Assembly (NCBI GenBank): GCA_023078685.1
Contig: JALGAS010000004.1
Span: 1,860,001-1,924,000 of the forward strand
Reading direction: 5' to 3'
Source: Neopestalotiopsis rosae
Lineage: Eukaryota; Ascomycota; Sordariomycetes; Amphisphaeriales; Sporocadaceae
Length of the DNA stretch: 64,000 nucleotides
Shown: one piece after another, positions 1 through 10,056 of the stretch
How positions within the stretch are numbered: position 1 is the stretch's first letter
Layout of the letters: each line of letters begins with the position of its first letter
Program-made: the position numbers and the translations under genes
The notes under the pieces: model-generated
Seen by the model: the letters and a program-made list of their open reading frames with translations, nothing else
The model's database searches: none
What the model was told of the DNA's origin: nothing

Positions 1-1446
1 ATATTCTCTTTTCTATACCGAGCAGTCTCCAGTCAGCACTACACCATATGCTAGAAACGGACACTCCTCTAGAACATACCTTGATCCAATCATGCGCCTG
101 GCCCCCAGGGGGTTTCCAGCCAGCGCGGGCTCCTTGATCAGATGCCGCAGGAACTCTGGGTGGCGCGACTTGAGTCCAATGTCGGTGAGGCTGTACTCAT
201 GGGCCACCACGTCGTCGTCGACGCCGCACAGCGACAGGACGAGGGCACAAATGACACCGGTACGGTCCTTGCCGGCAGTACAGTGGAGGAGGATGGGCGC
301 GGGCGTGCTGCCGTCGCTCTCGCTTGGGGAGGCGGCCAAGTGCTTCACTATAGGATTTTGGGGGAGGCTTAGTAGATTTTCTAGTTGTCTCAGGTGTATG
401 AATCTTCTTGGAAGAGACTTTCTGGGCACGTTCACCTCCAGGTCATCCCAATCAAGACTCTCCGAGGCTTGATCCCTGCCAAGGGGGACGAGGTTGACCG
501 ATTTAGGATCAGGAGTGTGCGGAGATACTTACGGATGGTTCTATAAGGTTGTGCTTGATTCTGTGGAGCGGACACAGCGTTCAGGATGTCTTGGTATGCC
601 TGCACAAACCCCTGGCCATTCAAAAACGCAATCAGCTTCTAAGTCTACAAAACAGAAGAATCGGGGGCGAAATGCTAGTCTCAACAAGGAACCGAAGCTG
701 AGATGTCTACCCGAGTGAATCGGGCCGTATGGAATGATGAATATCACATGTCGCCATCTCAAGGGTTGGTACCCGACCCCAGAGTAATTCTGCTTGCTGC
801 CGGGAGGAATGCTGATATAAGGCTGGTGGTGTCCATCCGAGATGGTCAAAATGACCATCTCGAAGGCATCGGTACCGTGGGGATGTTCTGCTTACCTCGG
901 AAGATTTGTCCGCATAGTTCTTGAAACGTAGAGCAACGGCCTCTGGTGAGTAGTCATCTTCGAGGAAGACAGGGGCAAAGATGCGCGTCGCCCCGTCCCA
1001 TTCTTTGGGCTGGCGGCCATGACCATTGCGGGCGTCCCTGTCAATCTCCAGCCTCGACCGCAGGTCGTACACGTCGGTAATCCCAAGGCCCTGCAGCTTG
1101 GCAACTCCTGCATCTGTCACCTTGGACGGCTCAGACGATCGAAAGACTACATAATTTGGGGGTTAGTGGCGGGTACTTTTCGAAAGGTCCACGGTCAGGC
1201 TGGCCGGGTTAGATCATGGAGGAGTTCCATGACAGAGGCATCATTGATTGCTCTCTAGTCAGATCCCTGACATGTGCCCGAAAGGCAAAGAAAATGCTTA
1301 CCAATGCCCTTACGTACGACCTTGCCCGGCGCTGTAGCAATCGGATAGCCACCAATGTCACGAAAATTCGCGATGCCCTCGACAAAAATAAAGGGTGGTG
1401 AGGGGATGCCGGGGTCGGCCGAGGTAGAAATTGAGGGCGCTGCCAT
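1..1446 (-). CDS. Tyrosine/dual-specificity protein phosphatase, 3' end cut by window
   Basis: This gene matches the fungal tyrosine-protein phosphatase family (Y_phosphatase3 type), which removes phosphate from phosphoproteins or phosphoinositides. The exons I infer are 1446-1302, 1146-896, 638-533 and about 467-80; phases agree across the first three. The N-terminal half carries NFRDIGGYP and then FRSSEPSKVTDAGV, both typical of the family. The P-loop HCTAGKDRTG (C-x5-R; about Cys230 and Arg236) is intact, so the protein should be active. A donor (GTATGT) at 79-74 and a branch-point-like CTGAC near the edge indicate that the last exon lies beyond position 1. The start is the first ATG, directly before the family's N-terminal motif. 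The acceptor of exon 4 is the least certain junction; it was chosen because it keeps the frame. The cellular substrate cannot be told from sequence. Confidence 0.85.
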
Positions 1447-3908
1447 TTTTGGAGACTAAGAATTTCTGGCGCTTTGAATAGTATAAAAGAGTATATAAAA
1501 AGACGCAGATCTCTATATCGTGGGTATATAAAATATAAGCTCTAAGTTTAGCTGCTTTACCGTTGAAAGCCCAAAAAAGAATGACTGCATTGGATGAATA
1601 TAAATACGGTGGCGGCCACTGGCAACCGGGCGTGAGACGGTCGATCTTGGTCCCTTGAGTCCCCTCTCCAGGTGGCTCCATGGAGTGGAGTGGGTTCGGG
1701 GCCTGCGTCAAGCAAACCACGGAGACCCTCTGGGGGCCGTATGTAAGTAAATCGATCGGCGCAACGTTTGGCAACATGTTATGCACCTAACCTATGTCTG
1801 TGCTATCTCAGCTCGGCCCTACACGAGGCGACTGTACTCCAAGAACGGTGCGCTACTTTGGCAAACGAACATGTAGCGAAATGGTTGGATGTTTGTTCCG
1901 TAAAATCGTTCAGTAAGGGCGTGGAATGATGTTATTTGGTAAGAGCCGCGGCTGCGCCTATCGCGTAGAGTATAATGTCAGGGATATAGCCCCGAGCCCA
2001 GGTTGCCATATCACAGCGACAAATAGCCATCCATGATTTCTCTGCTATTCACGTTCAACATTGAATACCGGTACATGAAAGCAGCCCTGCTGCAAGTCGG
2101 CGATCGTGGGAAGCCGCAGCTGGATCAGCTAGATGTGTATCACCTGGAAAGAACGACGCCACCTCATTCAGGCCGTATCCGAAGGGTGCTGTGATACCTT
2201 GGGGGCTTTATGTACTCTGTAGGTAGGTAAGGGCTGCACGGGTCCCTTCAGGTAGCTACAGTGCTTGCAGCCTTCATTACCGTGCAGGAAAAATGCAGCT
2301 TACCCCTCTAATTATATGCATTTCGTTTGGCAGCAAGAGCGACATGATGTAGTTGGTCAATTGTCAGTGCTGGCTCGATCTTAACTGTGAGTGGACGAAT
2401 TGCTCTTTTCTTCCCTCCATGTGACTGTGACCGTGACCCCGCCCGCACAGCAGAGCCGCTTCTCTATGTTGACTTGGGTAAGGCTGGCACGCTCACTGCA
2501 TTTGATCAATGATTTCTGTACACCCTTTTCTCTTGCGCCAACCAACCCATTGCATAATATTCTGTATCTCCAAATGCATTGTACTTTATGTCGGCCGGCT
2601 GCGGAATAGAGGGGTTCAAGTTCTTCTCATTCAGCTCCAATGCACCAAAATTGGTAAGGCTTGCTGATTTACTTTCGACTTTTTTTCTCGCACTCTTCCT
2701 TTTTTGTTCCTTGTCCCTGACTACTCTCATGGCTTGGCCCCCATTCTTCTATGAAGCCAGCATTATTCTTCTTTTCCGAGTCAACTAGCGATCCGAAGGT
2801 TGACTAAACTCGTTGCAGGGGGCGGCCTACGAAACGTCTCCTCCCATTCGCATCAGTCACGCCAGCTCCCAGGGCTTGTTCCTCACAATCTCTACGTCCT
2901 CTTTGCTTGCTCCCGAATAGTCTCCCCCTTTTTTTCAATTTTTTCTTTTCACACCTCAATTTAGCTTCGGCTCCAGGACAGTGTTCCAGCCTATTCTCCG
3001 GGCTGCCTTGAGGTTTTTGATGCTGACTTGTCTGAGGACCCTTAGCCCCGGATGCCTTATACGCCTCGTTTCTTAGGCTGACGGCCTGCACATTACTCGA
3101 CGACTCAAGACTGATTCTCTCCTACTTGCTCCCTAGTCCAAAAAACAGACCAGCCACAAGCTCTGTGCATTGGCATATTCTGGCAGTCCCAGCTTTTGCT
3201 CCTCCCTTGCGTTTATCCAGTTCGGTAGTCCTCAATCAGTGCCCTGCCTTAGTCTTTGAGCCCACGGGCCGCGAGCCACCCATGTGGGCCTTCCAGGCGA
3301 CGGGCGCCTTCAAGGCTTTGACACAAACTTCTTCTGTGTTGTTCTCGTCTCCTTCCTGTTTTGTCATCTGAGGCTGTTTTGTTTTCCACCCGATAGGCTG
3401 ACTCTTCGAGAGCCCATGCTCAAGAATCAGAGTCTCTCGTCCAGGCACTTCTCCTACTTCTTCCCAGTTTCACCTTGAATCGAGCCACAGCCTCCCTCCT
3501 TTCCACCAGGATCAGAACAATGTCTGTGATCAAGTGTATCAACTCTGTCGATCGAGAATAAGGTCATGACGCCTGATGAGAGATGAAATGGATGAATGAA
3601 ATTCTATAAAAGTACCAGAGTTGCCTCGCCCCTTCTAGTCTAAAACCTTAACCCGAATCCTGTTTTTAGAATGAAAATGTCCTCATTGTTGCACCACGCG
3701 GCCACGAATACCCCTTTCTTCAGCTCTTGCCACCCGATATATCCAGAGAAATCAGTATGAAGTCGAGTGGATATAGTTTCCCTTCAAAGAATGTCTGGCG
3801 CTTATGTAAGCAGGTGTTTGACGCTGAGATGTCTCGTTAATCACACACCCTGAGTAGGCAAGTTAAGAGGTATCTCTACGGGTTACACTCGACATCGCCA
3901 CAATTCTT
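1447..3908. other. Intergenic region, no gene recognised
   Basis: About 2.5 kb between the phosphatase start and the end of the next gene. TATA-like AT-rich sequence lies at 1481-1500, just upstream of the phosphatase ATG. From about 2660 to 3480 the + strand is strongly pyrimidine-rich, as in fungal promoters or 5' leaders. The short ORFs here resemble no family I know. Confidence 0.6.
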
Positions 3909-4230
3909 CTAGTTGTAGAAAGTGTCGGGACGGGAAGGGCGCTTCTTGAAGCAGAGAGGGCAGGAAGTGTCGTATTCCCAGCTGTTGTTGGATCCAGGGC
4001 AGTTGGGCTTTCATCAAAGTAAGCATTTGCTCGTTGCGTTGCGCCCATTATTCACTTACACAGACCCAACGAAGGCCACCACTGCCGCCACCCAAAGCGC
4101 CCTTCTTCTTCGAAGATGAGGATCGTGATGAGTATGTGCTGTCAGTGGCAGAAGTCGCGTGGGTGTGTCCGTAGCTGTAGCTGCCGGAGCTCTGGTAATA
4201 ATTGGCGGACTGGCTGTATTGAGAAGACAT
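3909..4230 (-). CDS. Small 89-residue protein with paired CxxC motifs
   Basis: Two exons, 4230-4060 and 4007-3909, are joined across a 52-nt phase-0 intron (GTAAGT donor, AAG acceptor). The N-terminal 45 residues are Ser/Tyr-rich and of low complexity, followed by a KKK-Gly-rich linker. The C-terminal half reads WVCPNC, then a 15-residue spacer and CPLC, ending KKRPSRPDTFYN. The two CxxC pairs look like a small zinc ribbon or knuckle, so metal binding is likely by analogy. The splice joins the first Cys of the first pair to the rest of the motif, which strongly supports the intron. I recall similar short fungal proteins annotated only as hypothetical. Function is unknown. It has no signal peptide or membrane segment. 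Confidence 0.72.
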
Positions 4231-7200
4231 CTTGAGGATGTGGTAGATGATTTGGGATTTCTGTGAGTTATCGAATGCTGAATTATTGAGAAAAATCAGA
4301 TGAAAGCTGCTCTGTATATGAGTCGAGTCTTGGGATCTGATGATTGATGGGATTCATCGCCAATCTATCTCCAGAGGATCAAGAGACTTTATACATCTCG
4401 ATACCCTGAGCCCCCGTCACTGGAACAAACGGATGAGGCCATTCTCAGAGAAAGAGTGCCTTGGTGTGGGTAATTCTCATTCGCTCCGCCGCAGTTTGAG
4501 GCAAAATCATCGACTAGATCCGAAACCTTCGAGTTCGTGTCACTGATTTGTTCCTTCTTCTTGGATGACACCGAAAAAGAAGTGCCTTTTTCATCTTTCT
4601 TTTCTCCTCGAAATTGCAAGAGCCCAATGAAGAATCGCCAAGCTGGTTTGTATCCCCCTCCCGCAGCCCCCATTTGTCACAGAATCCTTCAAGCCAACTC
4701 GGTGAGTTTTCTTTTGGCACCAGAGGGACTCCAAAAACATCTGTAAAAAAGACGTTACGGCACGCTCGTTCTGTTGGGGGCCTGTCTTGTTCCACCGCAA
4801 TCCTATAGCTGCAGTGGTCTTTTTTGTCATTTCCATCGCAGCCTGCGGGAAACGGCCGTTGAAGCAAGCATGCCGAGGTGGCACTCAGGACCTGCATTAA
4901 TCCTAGTAGTGATGTGGTTGCCTCGTGGTTAAGGTAGGATCGTTTTCCCAAAGCCATGTGGATGGGAAACAGCCGGAACTCGGCCGGTACTGGGCCATAC
5001 TACCTCAAACCGTGGTATACAGATCTTGTTAGCCAAAGTCGCCTACGGGCAGCCCCTTCCACGCCTGTGCTTCGGCCCTGGTAGCCATCGTGCCTCGGGC
5101 ATTCTCATAGGGGCTGAGGGCCTCTTGAGGCCTTTGCATGGCCTCGAAGCAAAGCCACTAAAGGCCCTCATCCGACTGACTGTACAACTGCTCCTTACCA
5201 ATAGCGTATGGGTGAGATCTCGTTGCCTCCGTAGACCCACCGGTCTGTCGGCACTCAGCCAGCGTAAGGTTCATCTTGTGTACTGGTGCGTTGCGTCGTT
5301 ACGACCTCAAAGTTGACGGTGATATCGGGCATACCGAGTAACCCCCTCCCTTTTGCGCACCTCCTCTTGGCTGCTGTGATCGCAGCCTCTTTTTTTTTTT
5401 TCTCCTTCGTTGATACCTCCGTTTCGGAATGCCCTCATGGTCCTTTTCGACCAAACTCTCAAATTCCTTTTCTCAATCCAGCCCTTTGACTTGATTCAGT
5501 GTTCGAGCAGTCGAGTACCTCATAGGCTGTCACGGTCTCTTGACCGACGTGCTTATTTCGGTGACAAAATAAGCTCTATTAGTCCAGGCGGCCACCGGCG
5601 GAGTCGTTGTCATTGGCCCCAAACCAAAACACTTCCACCTCTTATGAACCCCAACCCGACGAAGATGTTCGATATTGTTGTTTCCCTGCCCCCTCCTAGT
5701 CCAAATACTGTAATGTAAAAAATATGAGGCAGAATTTCTTTTGTTGATGACGAGGAGGGGAACGTTGTTCGAGTGGACAAATGACCTCACCCGAGGTTGG
5801 GCGTGGGCATGTGATGACCCCTCTCTTTTCACTGCGTTTATAGTATGAAGCAGTTGGCCCCCCAAACGGGAAAAAGAAGAAGCGTCCCGCCCCCCAAGCT
5901 CAAGATTGTGTCGCACCCAGAACCCAAAAATTTGTGCAAATCCAGTTTTGGATCACAGACGTGATGAGACGCGGGTCATGGCAGCGACTATATATCTGCA
6001 AATTGTCGCTGTCAATGCAGCGGCAGAGCCGCAGCATTGCGCACTCGCGTCTTTGCGGCTGTTGTTTCACTTGGCATCATGAGGCTCTGCGCCCCGACCG
6101 TCAGCTCCTCTCATCCTGAAGTCCTTCTACTAATTTAGGCGATGTCCAATGAGGCTGCCGGTAGACCGCGCGGCTAGGTGGCAAGACGTTCCCCCGGGAG
6201 AGCTGAACTTATAGTTCTTTCGAATTATGGCCAGAGATTGGTCAAGCCGCTCGTAGAGCCTTCCACTCCTACTCCCTCCTTCTTCCTTGTTGTTATAATT
6301 GACAAATAATGGTATGCAATAAAGTCTTGGGATGGGGCCTTTTGCATTGACGATTGAGGCACCAAAACTTGAACTTGTTCTCGTTGGCTCTCAGTGCTCG
6401 AGAAGGAAGTCAGCTGGGGCGTGGACGAAAAGGACAAAAAAAAAGTGCATCGATGAAAATAACGCCAAATTGGGAGATTATAATCGTCGTCGCTATTATG
6501 GGCGGTATGTGCCGCGCAAATTTTATAGAAAGCTGACACTTCCCCTCCCCCTCCTTACTCCAAAAGAACCATGTTGAAGAAAGGCGGCCATCTAGAACTC
6601 TATTTGAAAAGAAGGAAGAAATCGGAGAAGAGATGCACACTAGTGCTCACCACGACGATACTATCGTGTGATGGTTCTGCGACTTGAGCGTCTGTATAGG
6701 TTAAGAGACAACAGGGATGAATGGTACGGCAATATATGAGATAACGCGAAGAAAACCAGAACCAAGGAGAAGAGAGATAAGAATTTGGGGGACATCGTCG
6801 AGATCTTATACCTGAGACGCGTTGCTGAGGCACAGCATTATATCAACAATGCTAAGCCTATACAACAATTGCCAATTAGGCAGCATCCTCAAATATTTGC
6901 TGTTGGTTGCAAGAAAGATGGGGACGATACCCTGCTGCTTTGGAAAACCAGGAAGTCATCGTGAAATATATGGAAATACTGTGTGAGGCTGGCTTGAGTC
7001 GAGCATATGACTTGATGGTTGATGGCAAGGCAAAACACGTTTTCGCTCAGTGCCATGTTCGAGCGGCGTTTTTCTCATCGCCCTTCACTATCGTGTAGTT
7101 AGTACACGATGTTTGTGCCGTTCATGTGAAAGTTTTGTATGCCGGTGAGTAAATGTACACATACTCATTGTGAACATTTGATGAGCCTCTCGTGATCAAG

Positions 7201-7716
7201 CATCGCAGGGTGATAGAGTGCCCGGCGAAACCCTTCAAGTCCGTAGAGGTGTGCATCGTCCAGTATATACATGTGCGAATTACTCGCCCAGTTCCGCCTT
7301 CAACAAGGCTGGCTTTAAAGCGGCCGCTGATAGCACGACTCCGCAGAGCCTCACACGGCAGCGCAACTATGTCGGGCGAGAAACGGCCCCCCAAGGCGCA
7401 AACTTAACCATGGCAACGAGGTAACATTGTTAAAGTCAAAACGAAATAGTATGGGCATCCTGTCGATTTCGAGATCCGGTCACCAAGCAAATGACGACAA
7501 CGCATATGCCGTGTAATGTCTCCCAGGGGCGACACACGGGCTGGGCAGAAATCGAGGTAGGGCAAACGGAAGAGTCGAGTCTCTTGGAGTCTGATCTGGC
7601 GGCCCGAGGCATGATTTCAACCACGCGTCTTGTTTACCTTTGGGCTGACATATGTCGAACAAGTACCTAAGTAGCTAAAAGGTAATGAAGAAGAAAAAAA
7701 GGGAAAGGAAGAGAAG
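4231..7716. other. Intergenic region, no gene recognised
   Basis: About 3.5 kb with only short, unconserved ORFs on both strands. A poly(T) run (5390-5402) and pyrimidine-rich stretches are present. I see no domain, transposon end or RNA gene. Confidence 0.55.
7694..7700 (-). terminator. Probable RNA polymerase III terminator (T7)
   Basis: A run of seven T on the minus strand lies 16 nt past the tRNA-like gene, the usual arrangement for Pol III termination. It supports transcription of that gene. Confidence 0.5.
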
Positions 7717-7787
7717 TGCACCCACTGGGAGTTGAACCCAGACCTCCCAGCCGAAGCTGAGTGTAATAACCGTTATACCACAGGCGC
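7717..7787 (-). tRNA. tRNA-like gene with a 6-nt anticodon loop, possible pseudo-tRNA
   Basis: The minus strand folds as a cloverleaf. The acceptor stem GCGCCTG/TGGGTGC pairs with several G-U pairs. The D arm GTATAACGGTTATTAC resembles tRNA-Glu. The T arm is CTGGG-TTCAACT-CCCAG. Box A-like TGGTATAACGG and box B-like GGTTCAACTCC are both present, and a T7 run follows. The anticodon stem CTCAG/CTGGG pairs fully, but its loop, CTTCGG, is 6 nt instead of 7, so no anticodon can be assigned safely (TTC and TCG are the nearest readings). The total length is 71 nt with the discriminator base. Either this is a decayed tRNA-Glu-like copy that lost one loop base, or an unusual tRNA. Confidence 0.5.
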
Positions 7788-9051
7788 ATCAACTTGAAGG
7801 CAGAAACACCTGATATACGCTCGCCGATGCTTTCTGGCCCGGGGAGAGCAGATGTTAACCTTTCACCTCTCCACGAGCTCGCCAGGTGACGTATATACGA
7901 CGTGATGAAGAAAGTCATAATCATAGAGCATAATTAATGCATCCAATACTCGGGCTGCTGAAATTCATGTTGCTATGATAGAGTCGCGATAGTGCGAGTC
8001 GGGCACCATTGAGGATCAGAAGTGCGCGCAAGCCCGATATCAGAATAGACTTGTGTACTCTCCCAGCCAGGCAGTTCTACGCGGAGACCAATGAACAAGC
8101 ACAAGAACTCATCGTCGAACGCCGATCGTGACTCCAGCTGACTCTCCGGTTTGGGGATCTCGCACTCGATGACCTTTTTCCTAGAACAGTAATTCAAGCG
8201 TTAAGAACGGGTTTGGTTTGACCATAGGAGGAATACGGCAGTGAATTTTGCCGTTGCAGGGTGGCCATGTCATAGTACTGTTGTCTCTTCCCAACAGACG
8301 AATCATCTCGGGGGAATTTGACGAGCGATGGATTGAAGCCACGTTGCGCTGCAACTTTATTCGCTCGGAATCGTGTTACTGCAGCATTGGATCTCGGACT
8401 AACCTATAGGGGATTTCATCTCATCCTCCGGGGTCGTTGCGAATCTGTGAAAGCCACCGAACAACGAACTTTTCCAAGTTCAAGGCAGAAGAATTGCCTG
8501 GCCACAACCGGACTTTTGGGTCATGACTGATGGACAACTTCGATTGCATGTTTATGCGATAGTCTAGTTCACAGCTAATAATCCAATGATTGGCTAATCT
8601 TCGTAGTGATCCGTTAGAATGAAAACCATGGAAAAATGCCCACTCCGATGTAACTTTCAATGGTCTTTCGATATTCGCTGTATTCTTGTAAATACAAGTA
8701 GAAGCTTTCGTACGTGCCGACGGATCGGCGACTGAAACGAAGCGAGCATGTAATATTTGCTATCCGACATGCCACTTCATCATGGCATGTCAGTGGGTAT
8801 ATCTCAGCGGCGATGCCTGACCTTCGGGATCCCATCTCCTGTCATTGGGCACTGGACAATGCCGTCAATGCCTACGACGGCTGTTATTTTTCGTTTTCAA
8901 ATATGCATGGTGCTCTGCTATACTCATGCAAATAGACCCCTAGAATCACACTGGGCTTTCCCGTTTCTCCTCCCAGTTCCAAAAGATGTTCTTCTTTCGG
9001 ACCCTGATATCGATTCTCTCTTCAATCTTTAGCTTGCATAGTAAGTGAGCT
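7788..9051. other. Intergenic region, no gene recognised
   Basis: About 1.3 kb between the tRNA-like gene and the 3' end of LSm7. Only short ORFs; nothing recognised. Confidence 0.5.
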
Positions 9052-9733
9052 CTAATCCTCAGTCACTTCGGCAAAGGGGTTCTGGATCTCTTCGCTGCCG
9101 TCGACGGGGCTGATGACAACCAATAGCGTTCCTCTTGCAACGACGAGTCCCAGCGGTCTCGTACTCTCGTTACCCTCGTCATCTATTTTTCGAATACGTG
9201 TCAGCTCTGCCAATGTTTTTTTTTTTTTTTTTTTTGAAATGCACAAGGGGGGGATCCGCGCCGGTTCCCGCTCTCTTGTCGTGTTCAAACCCCTCGCGCA
9301 AACCAGGACCCGGCAATGAGGAAAAGTCCCAAAAGACGGCGAGAGCCGGGCTCGAAAACATATCCACACCAAGGGTAAGGGGAGGGGGAAAGAAGGACAA
9401 CGCACCTCTGACAACCTCCTGCACCTCGTCCAGCACCAGGTTCATGAGCGCATCGTAGCCCTTGAGCGTACCGGTGCACTCGCGGCCTCCGTTAAACTTG
9501 ACCGTGATGCGCTTGTCCATGTACTTGCCCAGGTCGAGAATGTTCTCCTTCTTGGGCCTCTCGCCACCTTGCTTGTTGTCTCCGTGGTGGTGGTGGCCGC
9601 CTTCCCTGTCTCCTCCGTGGTGGTGACCACCGTGTCCGCCGCGTCCTCCTCCGCGCCCGCGACCTCCTCCCCGGTGGCCTCGCTCGCCTCCCCGTCCTCC
9701 ACGGCCGCCGCGCTGGTTAGGGACGTCGGCCAT
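9052..9733 (-). CDS. LSM7: U6 snRNA-associated Sm-like protein LSm7
   Basis: LSm7 is one subunit of the heptameric Lsm2-8 ring (binds the U6 snRNA 3' end in the nucleus) and of Lsm1-7 (cytoplasmic mRNA decapping). Exons 9733-9406 and 9182-9052 join in phase 1 to give 152 residues. Residues 1-60 are RGG-, Gly- and His-rich. The Sm fold starts at KKENILDLGKYMDK (61-74); Sm motif 1 includes VKFNGGRECTGTLKGYDALM and motif 2 is LGLVVARGTLLVVISP. The intron (9405-9183) contains a 20-base A tract on the coding strand. The start ATG lies directly before the RGG extension. As I recall, yeast Lsm7 is much shorter and lacks this extension. A neighbouring long ORF that runs through the intron is an artefact of the A tract. 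Confidence 0.93.
9216..9235. repeat. 20-nt poly(T)/poly(A) tract inside the LSm7 intron
   Basis: Twenty uninterrupted T on the + strand (A on the transcript strand), 34 nt upstream of the LSm7 intron acceptor. Likely length-polymorphic. Confidence 0.9.
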
Positions 9734-10009
9734 GATTGTTCTTTCTCTGCGGGGCGGTAGTGGTGTGTGTATAGAAGAGACTAAGTCTGTCGGAGTTGGT
9801 TGCGACTTTGTTTGTTGGTAATGGAGCAGCGCGGGATTGTGGCGTAAAGCTGGAGCTCGTTTGTGGTTGGTCTTTGGTGATGACCTTTGGGATTGCGGGC
9901 GGTGGTTAAGTTGAGAGAGCTCAGGCGCGGAATTGATTGCGCGCTGAGCTTTTCGAGCCGGACCGGACCAGTGCGGGCCGAGTGACAAGCAGCTGTGCTC
10001 TGGGCATGC

Positions 10010-10056
10010 TGGGCTGGCTGCTGGGCTACTGGGCTACTGGGCTGCTGGGCTGCTGG
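10010..10056. repeat. Short tandem array of a 9-bp unit (GGGCTACTG/GGGCTGCTG)
   Basis: Four to five near-identical 9-bp units, GGGCTRCTG, follow one another within 300 bp upstream of the LSm7 ATG. No function can be inferred. Confidence 0.75.

Noticed and set aside
9179..9988. 269-codon ORF spanning LSm7 exon 1 and its intron
   Set aside because: It reads through the poly(A) intron and starts upstream of the LSm7 ATG; the spliced model restores the Sm motif 2.
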